Assembly: GCF_021028995.1 (NCBI RefSeq)
Contig: NZ_JAJJZG010000007.1
Coordinates: 1-64,000 of the forward strand
Direction of reading: 5' to 3'
Source of the DNA: Halobacterium sp. KA-4
Lineage (GTDB): Archaea > Halobacteriota > Halobacteria > Halobacteriales > Halobacteriaceae
DNA: 64,000 bases
Part shown: piece after piece, positions 7,685 to 13,986 of the stretch
Position numbering within the stretch: the stretch's first letter is position 1
Layout: every line of letters starts with the position of its first letter
The notes under the pieces: generated by a model
The model's input: only the letters and a program-made list of their open reading frames with translations
Database searches by the model: none
What the model was told of the DNA's origin: nothing
Made by a program: the position numbers and the translations under genes

Positions 7685-8503
7685 TCAGCCCGTCAGCACT
7701 GTGCCGGTGAGGTCGCCGAGCGGCCGTGTGACGTCGAAGGCGGGTGTCTGGACGTGAATCGGCGTGTCATCGGTGACGTCGTAGAATTTGAGGTGGAGAC
7801 TGAACGTGCCGTCGGCGGCGATGGGCGCGGCCTCCTGTTGGCCCGAGGGCTCGTGGGTCGCCCACGCGTAGTCGCCGGCGTGCTGGGGGTCGACCTCGCC
7901 GTCGACGAACGCCTCCTGGGGCGCGCTGAAGTCGGTGCCGCGCATCGGCTCGCCGTTCTCGTACCACGGGCCGAACCCCTCGTCGATGACGAAGACGTTC
8001 GTGAAGCCGGCCTGCTGGAGCGCGGACGCCCGAACCGAGGAGAGGTGGTGCGGGCAGCCGCAGTAGCAGACGATGCGGTCATCCTTCGACCAGCCGCTGA
8101 TACCGCCGCCCTCCGAGCCGCGCTGGGCGGGGCTGCTCACGGCGCCGTAGATGTGCGCGCGCTCGTACTGCTGGAGGCCGCGGGCGTCCACGAATCGGGC
8201 GTCCGCGCGCTGGTGCCAGTAGCGCGCCACCTCGATGGGCGCGAGCCGGATGGTCTCGCCGTTCGTGGTCGTCGTCGGGAACGACGACGGGTCGACGTTA
8301 CGCTCGTCAGGGTTGCCGTACTCGGGTGGGTAGCCGTCGGCCGGGTCCTCGTCGGCCGGTAGCGAGGTGTTCGCGTGGAACTCCGCGTTGAGGTTGCCGA
8401 CGTGGTTGACCGACGACGACGAGGAGCCCAGCAGCCCGAGACAGCCCGAGACCGCAGCCAGCGAGCCCGCGGCACTGGCGGCGAGGAACGCGCGACGGTT
8501 CAT
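7685..8503 (-). CDS. Exported rhodanese-domain lipoprotein
   Basis: This 272-residue protein starts at the ATG at 8501-8503. The N-terminus is a twin-arginine lipoprotein signal (MNRRAFLAAS) with its lipobox Cys at residue 21. A rhodanese domain follows: PIEVARYWHQ, then RFVDARGLQQYERAHIYGAV, and a Cys-rich active loop CYCGCPHHLSS. The loop has Cys where rhodaneses carry the persulfide but lacks the usual CxxGxR, so the substrate may not be thiosulfate. The last ~90 residues form an extra beta-rich region. It probably acts outside the membrane in sulfur or redox chemistry. Confidence 0.85.
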   Translation of the reverse strand: MNRRAFLAASAAGSLAAVSGCLGLLGSSSSSVNHVGNLNAEFHANTSLPADEDPADGYPPEYGNPDERNVDPSSFPTTTTNGETIRLAPIEVARYWHQRADARFVDARGLQQYERAHIYGAVSSPAQRGSEGGGISGWSKDDRIVCYCGCPHHLSSVRASALQQAGFTNVFVIDEGFGPWYENGEPMRGTDFSAPQEAFVDGEVDPQHAGDYAWATHEPSGQQEAAPIAADGTFSLHLKFYDVTDDTPIHVQTPAFDVTRPLGDLTGTVLTG

Positions 8504-8620
8504 ACCCGTATCTGTGGGCGTCACCGAAGTAAGGGCTGTCGCTGTCCGCACCGTTCGCTCGTTCGCAGCGACTGCGGGCGCGGGGAAGCACTCATCCCGA
8601 GCGCCGGTGTACGACCGAGC

Positions 8621-9499
8621 ATGGGACTGCGACGCCGCCTCCGGAACGGGATTACGCTCGCGCGTGACAGCATCGACGTGCTGCGCGACCACCCGAACCT
8701 GCTGTGGTTCCCGTTGCTGGCGGGCACCGCTGGCGTCGTGTTCGTCGTGTTGGCGTTCGGCGTCGGAGTCGGCCTGCTCCCGCTGACCGTGCTCGTGAAC
8801 GCGCCCGAAGCAACCCTGTACGTCGCGCTCGCGGTCGGTTACTTCGGCTCGGCGTTCCTCGCGGTGCTGTTCACGGCGGGGTTGATGTTCGCGACGAAGG
8901 ACGCCATCGAGGGCCGCGAGCCGAGCGTACGCGCGGGCTTGCGGGCGGCGTGGCAGCACAAGGGCACGCTGTTCGCGTGGGCGGTCGTCAGCACGCTCGT
9001 CGGACTCGTCGTGCGCGTGCTCCAGGAGTCGGACAACCTCGCGGGCGTCATCGCGGGTGTGCTGCTGAGTACGTCGTGGGCAGTCATCACGTACTTCGTC
9101 GTCCCGGTCGCCATCTTCGAGGACGAGGACATCCGCGGCGTGTTCGGGCGCAGCGTCGACATCGTCCGGGACACGTGGGGCGAGTCGCTGGGCGCGGAGT
9201 TCGGCCTCGGGTTCGTCCACGCCGCGCTCTTTCTGGTGGCCCTGCTCGTCGCCGTCGTCGTCTTCGTAGCCTCGGGCAGCATCGCTGCGGCGGCGGCCGT
9301 CGGCCTCCCGCTATTCGTCGTGGCGTTCGTCGTCGCGTCGACGCTGAACGGCATCGCGAAAGTCGCACTCTACGAGTACGCGACCACAGGCCAGCCGCCG
9401 AACTACTTCGAGAACGTCGACTTCGATGTCGGCGGGGAGAACGACGGCACCCGACAGCCCAAGTCGCCGCTCCAGGATCGGCTCCGCGGCGGCATCTAG
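8621..9499 (+). CDS. DUF6159-like integral membrane protein
   Basis: The protein has 292 residues from the ATG at 8621, with six hydrophobic segments and a basic N-terminus (MGLRRRLRNGITLARDS). The segments DHPNLLWFPLLAG and YFVVPVAIFEDEDIRGVFGRS resemble the DUF6159 family, a membrane family without a known function. A Gly/Pro-rich hydrophilic tail (about 40 residues) ends the protein. The stop overlaps the stop of the convergent cupin gene by four bases. Confidence 0.78.
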   Translation: MGLRRRLRNGITLARDSIDVLRDHPNLLWFPLLAGTAGVVFVVLAFGVGVGLLPLTVLVNAPEATLYVALAVGYFGSAFLAVLFTAGLMFATKDAIEGREPSVRAGLRAAWQHKGTLFAWAVVSTLVGLVVRVLQESDNLAGVIAGVLLSTSWAVITYFVVPVAIFEDEDIRGVFGRSVDIVRDTWGESLGAEFGLGFVHAALFLVALLVAVVVFVASGSIAAAAAVGLPLFVVAFVVASTLNGIAKVALYEYATTGQPPNYFENVDFDVGGENDGTRQPKSPLQDRLRGGI

Positions 9500-9870
9500 A
9501 GCCGTTCCAGTTCCTCGACAGTTCGCTCGCTGTCGTCGGCGTCGCCCGTGTTCGTCGTGCCTGCCGGCTCGAACAGCACGACTTTCGTCTCCTCGTGGGT
9601 GACCGGGCGGTGTTCGACGCCCGCGGTCGCGACCGTCAGGTCACCAGGGCCGAGGTGGACCGCGTCCTCGTGGTCGTCCTCGCGGTACTCGATGGTGAGG
9701 TCGCCCTCGACGACGTAGAACAGTTCGTCGGCATTCTCGTGGGCGTGCCAGACGAACTCGCCGTCCAGCCGCGCGACCTTGACGTGCTGGTCGTTCAGTT
9801 CGGCGAGTACGCGGGGCTCCCACGTCTCCTCGAACGACGCGAACGCTTCGGCGAGCGAACGAGCTTCCAT
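9496..9870 (-). CDS. Small cupin-domain protein
   Basis: This 124-residue protein is a single cupin barrel. Motif 1 is HAHENADELFYVVEGDL (His-x-His and a downstream Glu as metal ligands); motif 2 is GPGDLTVATAGVEHRP with the last His ligand. Stand-alone small cupins of this kind bind a metal and may be isomerases, dioxygenases or sensors; the substrate is unknown. I use the ATG at 9868-9870 because the longer frame to 9936 adds a leader unlike the family. It converges on the DUF6159 gene. Confidence 0.85.
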   Translation of the reverse strand: MEARSLAEAFASFEETWEPRVLAELNDQHVKVARLDGEFVWHAHENADELFYVVEGDLTIEYREDDHEDAVHLGPGDLTVATAGVEHRPVTHEETKVVLFEPAGTTNTGDADDSERTVEELERL

Positions 9871-9988
9871 GCGCGGAAGTGGGTGCTGTGGGGCGAAAGG
9901 TCGTTCGACGCCGGCAGCCGTATGAGAGGCCGTCACAGACCACAGCGGGGACGCAACCCGTTTGTACGGCGGTCCACTGTATCTAACA

Positions 9989-11179
9989 ATGAGTTATCGG
10001 ATTGGGCTCGTGGGCAAGCCCTCTGTGGGGAAGTCCACGTTCTTCAACGCGGCGACGATGAACGACGTGCCGGAGGGCGCGTACCCGTTCACGACGATCG
10101 ACCCGGCGGTCGGCGAAGCCTACGTGCGCGTGGACTGCGCGGCACCGGAATTCGACGAGACGTGCACGCCCTCGACGGGCTACTGCGAGGACGGCACGCG
10201 GTTCGTTCCGACGAAACTCGTGGACGTCGCGGGGCTCATCCCCGGCGCTCACGAGGGCGCTGGCCTCGGCAACCAGTTCCTCACGGACCTCAACGAGGCC
10301 GACGTGCTCGTCCACGTCGTCGACTTCTCCGGGACGACGGACATGGAGGGCGAGGCCACCGAGGGCCACGACCCCAGGAAGGACATCGACTTCCTCGAAG
10401 ACGAACTCGACCAGTGGTACCTCGACATCCTGGAGAAGGGCATCGAGCGCTTCGAGGGCCAGCACGCCGGCGAGACCGCGCTCGAAGTCGAACTCGCCGA
10501 GCAGATGAGCGCGTTCCGCACCACCGACGAGGAAATCAAGCAGGTCATCCTCGCGCTGGGCCTCGAACTCGACCCCGCGACGTGGGACGACGACGACCGA
10601 ATGGAACTCGCGCGCGAGATTCGCAAGCGCACGAAGCCGATGGTCGTCGCCGCGAACAAGATGGACACCCCCGAAGCGCAGGAAAACTGGGAGACCATCA
10701 CCGACGACCCCGACTACGACCACCTGACGTTCGTACCGACGAGCGCGCACGCCGAGAAGGCGCTCAAGCAGGCCAGCGAGAACGGCGTCGTCGACTACCG
10801 CCCCGGCAGCGACGACTTCAAGATTACCGGCGACGTCGGCGACGAGCAGGCCGCCGGCCTCGAATCGATTCGCGAGTTCCTCGGCGAATTCGGCGGCACG
10901 GGCGTCCAGCAAGCCCTCGAAGCCGCGCTGTTCGACGAACTCGGCGTCGTCCCCGTCTTCCCGGGTTCCGCGAACGGGCTCGGGACAACCGACGGCCGCG
11001 TGCTCCCGGACGTCTTCCTGCTGCCGGAGGGCGCGACCGCCGAACAGTTCGCGTACCACGTCCACAGCGACGTCGGCGATGGCTTCCTCCACGCCAAGGA
11101 CTGCCGCGCGAACCGCCAAATCGCCGCCGACCACGAACTCGACCCGCGGGACGTCGTCGAAATCATCACCACGAACTGA
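9989..11179 (+). CDS. ychF: YchF/OLA1-type redox-regulated GTPase/ATPase
   Basis: This 396-residue protein begins MSYRIGLVGKPSVGKSTFFN with a P-loop at residues 9-17. It then shows DVAGLIPGAHEGAGLGNQFL (G3 region, characteristic of YchF), ANKMD (G4), and a C-terminal TGS domain (LPDVFLLPEGATAEQFAY, ending HELDPRDVVEI). YchF proteins bind ribosomes and often hydrolyse ATP rather than GTP; they act in translation and stress responses. The start at 9989 is favoured over 9962 because it begins the conserved Rossmann strand at once. Confidence 0.95.
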   Translation: MSYRIGLVGKPSVGKSTFFNAATMNDVPEGAYPFTTIDPAVGEAYVRVDCAAPEFDETCTPSTGYCEDGTRFVPTKLVDVAGLIPGAHEGAGLGNQFLTDLNEADVLVHVVDFSGTTDMEGEATEGHDPRKDIDFLEDELDQWYLDILEKGIERFEGQHAGETALEVELAEQMSAFRTTDEEIKQVILALGLELDPATWDDDDRMELAREIRKRTKPMVVAANKMDTPEAQENWETITDDPDYDHLTFVPTSAHAEKALKQASENGVVDYRPGSDDFKITGDVGDEQAAGLESIREFLGEFGGTGVQQALEAALFDELGVVPVFPGSANGLGTTDGRVLPDVFLLPEGATAEQFAYHVHSDVGDGFLHAKDCRANRQIAADHELDPRDVVEIITTN

Positions 11180-11231
11180 GCGCTCGCCCGGGTCCGACAC
11201 GTTGAGGGACCCGAGCGCTCTCTATCCGGCC

Positions 11232-11561
11232 ATGTCGCCGTGGCTGGTGTTGCTCGTCGCCGGACTGTTCGAGACTATCTGGGCAATCGGACTCGCGTAC
11301 ACTGACGGCTTCACGGAGCCGCTGCCGTCGGCTGCCACGCTGGCGGCGATGGGCGTCTCCGTCTACTTGTTGTCGCGGGCCGTCCAACAGATTCCGGTCG
11401 GGACGGCGTACGCCGTCTGGACGGGCATTGGCGCGGTCGCGACCGCGATTCTCGGCGTCTACCTCTTCGACGAGCCGGTGTCGGCGCTGCGCGTGGGCTG
11501 CATCGCGCTCGTCGTCGTCGGTATCGCCGGCCTCCAGGTCACGAGCAGCGGCCACGCCTAG
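11232..11561 (+). CDS. SMR transporter of the SugE/Gdx guanidinium exporter subfamily
   Basis: This 109-residue protein has four transmembrane helices, as in the small multidrug resistance family. The essential glutamate lies in helix 1 (LFETIWAIGLAYTDGF), and the segment PVGTAYAVWTGIGAVAT matches the SugE/Gdx signature rather than EmrE. These dual-topology dimers exchange guanidinium, and in some members quaternary ammonium compounds, for protons. No guanidine riboswitch is expected in archaea and none was seen. The stop overlaps the stop of the convergent AEC transporter by four bases. Confidence 0.85.
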   Translation: MSPWLVLLVAGLFETIWAIGLAYTDGFTEPLPSAATLAAMGVSVYLLSRAVQQIPVGTAYAVWTGIGAVATAILGVYLFDEPVSALRVGCIALVVVGIAGLQVTSSGHA

Positions 11562-12517
11562 AGCACGACACCCGAGCGCAAGAACGCAATGAGTACCGTC
11601 AACACCGGGATGCCGAGCAGCGTGGTGACGAGCACGCACGTCGAGACGTACTCGGGGACGGAGACGCCCTCCGAGCGCGCGCCGGCGGCGAACTCGCCGA
11701 CGAGGATGACCGGCGTGACTGCCGCGGGCATCGCGGCTTCGAGGACGAACACGCGCGCGACCGTCGCGTCCCCGAACGGTATCACGAGCGCGACGCCGAG
11801 CGCGACCAGCGGCGCGACCCCGAGCTTGAGCGCCGTGGCCGGTGCCGTCCGGGAGACCGCCGCGCCCGTGTTGGTGCGCGCGAGCTGGATGCCGAGGACG
11901 AGCAACATAACGGGAATCGAGGCGTCGCCGACCAGTTTGAGCGACTCCATACCCGCGTTGCTGGCGGGCGGGACGACGCCGAATGCGCGGGCCGCGAGCG
12001 CGGCGACGACGGCGTAGACGAGCGGCAGCCGGAACACGCGACGGAGGCCGACCAGTCCCGCGGAGCCGCCGCTCCGGGACGCCGCATAGACGCCGAGCGT
12101 GTACATCAGCACGGACTGCACGGAGAGGAACACGACCGCGGTCTGGCGGCCGACGTCGCCGAACGCGAAGTCCGAAACGGGGACGCCGAGGTTTCCGGCG
12201 TTCGAGAACATGGCGACGAGCACGAGCGCGCTCAGAATCGGCTCGCGCTCGCCGAGCAGGCGGCCGGTCGCCTCCGCGACGCCCCACATCGCCACCGTAA
12301 ACGCGACAATGCCGACCGTCAGCCACTGGAGTGTGGCGGCGTCCAGCTCGGTGACCGCGAGGCTGTGGAAGACGAGCGCGGGCGCGAGCACGTAGACGAC
12401 CGCGGTGTTCAGCGGCTGCGGGTCGACGTCCTTCAGCGTCGCGAGCACGTAGCCGACGGCCGCGATGGCGACGATGGGGCCGACTGCGCCGAGGAAGATG
12501 CTGGCGAAGTCAACCAT
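11558..12517 (-). CDS. AEC family (auxin efflux carrier-like) transporter
   Basis: This 319-residue protein has about ten transmembrane helices. Conserved AEC features include PLNTAVVYVLAPALVFHSLA, FSNAGNLGVPVSDFAFG near the first half-helix break, and the matching second repeat at ASIPVMLLVLGIQLA. Family members export auxin-like acids, malonate or malate; the substrate here is unknown. I start at the ATG at 12515-12517 because the upstream extension is proline/arginine-rich and non-conserved. Confidence 0.88.
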   Translation of the reverse strand: MVDFASIFLGAVGPIVAIAAVGYVLATLKDVDPQPLNTAVVYVLAPALVFHSLAVTELDAATLQWLTVGIVAFTVAMWGVAEATGRLLGEREPILSALVLVAMFSNAGNLGVPVSDFAFGDVGRQTAVVFLSVQSVLMYTLGVYAASRSGGSAGLVGLRRVFRLPLVYAVVAALAARAFGVVPPASNAGMESLKLVGDASIPVMLLVLGIQLARTNTGAAVSRTAPATALKLGVAPLVALGVALVIPFGDATVARVFVLEAAMPAAVTPVILVGEFAAGARSEGVSVPEYVSTCVLVTTLLGIPVLTVLIAFLRSGVVL

Positions 12518-12697
12518 TAGCGAGTGGCCTCCGGGCGGCGCGAGCGGTTCGCGGGCGAGGCGACGGGACGTGAGTCCGGGAGCACGGCTTGTTTCGATGC
12601 TCGCAGGTAGGGCCTTTCTGTATTTCGACACCGGACCGCATCGGGGAGGCCGTACGGCAAGCTATCACGTGAGATGTGGTACCACTCCTTCCCGTTG

Positions 12698-12706
12698 ATT
12701 TAAACG
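12698..12706 (+). promoter_or_regulatory. TATA-like box for aIF1A
   Basis: gatttaaac lies 22-30 bases before the GTG start of the aIF1A gene, the spacing of a nearly leaderless haloarchaeal transcript. This also supports the GTG start. Confidence 0.6.
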
Positions 12707-12727
12707 TCTCGGACGGCTATACTATGT

Positions 12728-13012
12728 GTGAGCGAAGAATCTGGGCGCCGCAACCTGCGGATGCCCGACGAAGACGAACTTTTCGCCGTCGTGACCGAAC
12801 ACAACGGCGGAAATCACGTGCGTGTGCAGTGCGAAGACGGCGAGAACCGGATGGGCCGCATCCCCGGCCGAATGAAATACCGAACCTGGATCAACGAGGG
12901 CGACGTCGTCCTCGTCGAACCTTGGGACTGGCAGGACGAGAAGGCCAACATCGAGTGGCGCTACGACGAGCAGGACGCGGACCAGCTCCGCGAAGAAGGC
13001 CACATTAACTGA
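12728..13012 (+). CDS. eif1A: Translation initiation factor aIF1A
   Basis: This 94-residue protein starts at a GTG (12728) and is an S1-like OB fold: [40 protein letters not shown], then [15 protein letters not shown]. The length and this order are those of archaeal IF1A, which sits in the A site of the small ribosomal subunit during initiation. No in-frame ATG precedes it within the promoter spacing. The divergent AEC gene starts about 210 bases upstream, and the gap holds the promoter and nothing else I can identify. Confidence 0.97.
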   Translation: MSEESGRRNLRMPDEDELFAVVTEHNGGNHVRVQCEDGENRMGRIPGRMKYRTWINEGDVVLVEPWDWQDEKANIEWRYDEQDADQLREEGHIN

Positions 13013-13077
13013 ATCGCCGGCTTCGAAGTAGTTCTGCAGTCTTTTCCCGTATTTCGACGTCGTAGCGACGCTGCCAG

Positions 13078-13512
13078 CTACTCCTCGTCGGTTAGCGACA
13101 CCGTGAGCACGGGCACGTCCGCAGAGGTCACGACCTCCCGGGAGACGCTACCGAGCATCGAGTTCTCGAAGTCGCCGCGCCGCGTCCCCATCACGACGAG
13201 GTCGACGTCCGACTCGTCGGCGTAGTCGAGGATCTCCTCGCCGGGGTTGCCGCGGCGCAGTTCCGTCTCGACAGTAACGCCCTCGGCCTCGAAGGTCTGT
13301 TTCGCGTCACTGAGCGCGCCCCGACCCTCCGCGCGAAGCTGTTCGACGGCTTCGCTCTGCATCGCGTCGTCGAGCGTGAGGAACGCACGGTCGTCGACCA
13401 CGTAGAGCACGTGGACGGTCGCGTCGCGGCGCGCGGCGATGTCTGCGGCGTGTGCGAACACCTTCAGCGAGGCGTCGCCGCCGTCAGTCGGGACCAGAAT
13501 CCGGTCGTACAT
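13078..13512 (-). CDS. Universal stress protein (UspA family)
   Basis: This 144-residue single-domain USP begins MYDRILVPTDGGDASLKVFA and ends with the ATP-binding loop VVMGTRRGDFENSMLGSVSR (G-2x-G-9x-G-S). The loop implies nucleotide binding, unlike the ATP-free UspA subgroup. USPs act in the cytoplasm as stress modulators with no single reaction. A TATA-like box lies 23-30 bases before the ATG at 13510-13512, so an upstream in-frame extension (to 13566) is unlikely. Confidence 0.93.
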   Translation of the reverse strand: MYDRILVPTDGGDASLKVFAHAADIAARRDATVHVLYVVDDRAFLTLDDAMQSEAVEQLRAEGRGALSDAKQTFEAEGVTVETELRRGNPGEEILDYADESDVDLVVMGTRRGDFENSMLGSVSREVVTSADVPVLTVSLTDEE

Positions 13513-13534
13513 GCTCGCCGGTAGCACCGACTGC

Positions 13535-13542
13535 GTAATAGG
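13535..13542 (-). promoter_or_regulatory. TATA-like box for the UspA gene
   Basis: Minus-strand cctattac is centred about 27 bases before the ATG at 13512, which suggests a leaderless transcript. Confidence 0.5.
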
Positions 13543-13650
13543 CGCCGGGATTTCGCTCGGGTGCACAGAACCGCGACGCCGTCGCTGTGTGTCGTAGTTC
13601 CGAAAGAAACGTAGTGTCTGTGTCGCTGTGAGGCGACGGAAAGAGTCGAA

Positions 13651-13845
13651 TTAGAGCCGGACGACGTTCGTCGCGCGCGGACCCTTCTCAGCCTCTTCGA
13701 TGTCGAATTCGATCTCGGTGCCTTCGGTGAGGTCCTCGCCGCCGACGTCCTCCATGTGGAAGAACACGTCCTCGTCCGCGTCCTCAGTCTCGATGAAACC
13801 GTAGCCGCCCGTGTCGTTGAAGAAGTCAACCGTACCGTTTGCCAT
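13651..13845 (-). CDS. cspA: Cold-shock domain protein (CspA-like)
   Basis: This 64-residue OB-fold protein begins MANGTVDFFNDTGGYGFIET. It has the RNA-binding motifs RNP1 (GGYGFIE) and RNP2 (DVFFHM). It is more acidic than bacterial CspA, as expected for a haloarchaeal cytoplasm. It likely melts RNA structure and aids translation. An in-frame ATG three codons upstream (13854) exists, but the TATA-like box 27-33 bases before 13845 favours the shorter form. Confidence 0.96.
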   Translation of the reverse strand: MANGTVDFFNDTGGYGFIETEDADEDVFFHMEDVGGEDLTEGTEIEFDIEEAEKGPRATNVVRL

Positions 13846-13871
13846 TACAACCATACGAAGGCCGGGTACAC

Positions 13872-13878
13872 GGTTAAG
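13872..13878 (-). promoter_or_regulatory. TATA-like box for the cold-shock gene
   Basis: Minus-strand cttaacc lies 27-33 bases before the ATG at 13845, consistent with a leaderless transcript. Confidence 0.5.
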
Positions 13879-13986
13879 GGTTGGCATCCAGCCGTCGACG
13901 CGGCGAAGACCCGCAACACGCACGTACGGACTTCGACAGTTCGAACGGCCAACTGATTTTTGGCAGCCTGGGTCGCACATCCGATA

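Noticed and set aside
8704-11205. 833-residue Arg-rich ORF across three genes
   Set aside because: It runs through the DUF6159, cupin and YchF genes in a wrong frame and is strongly basic, typical of GC-rich shadows.
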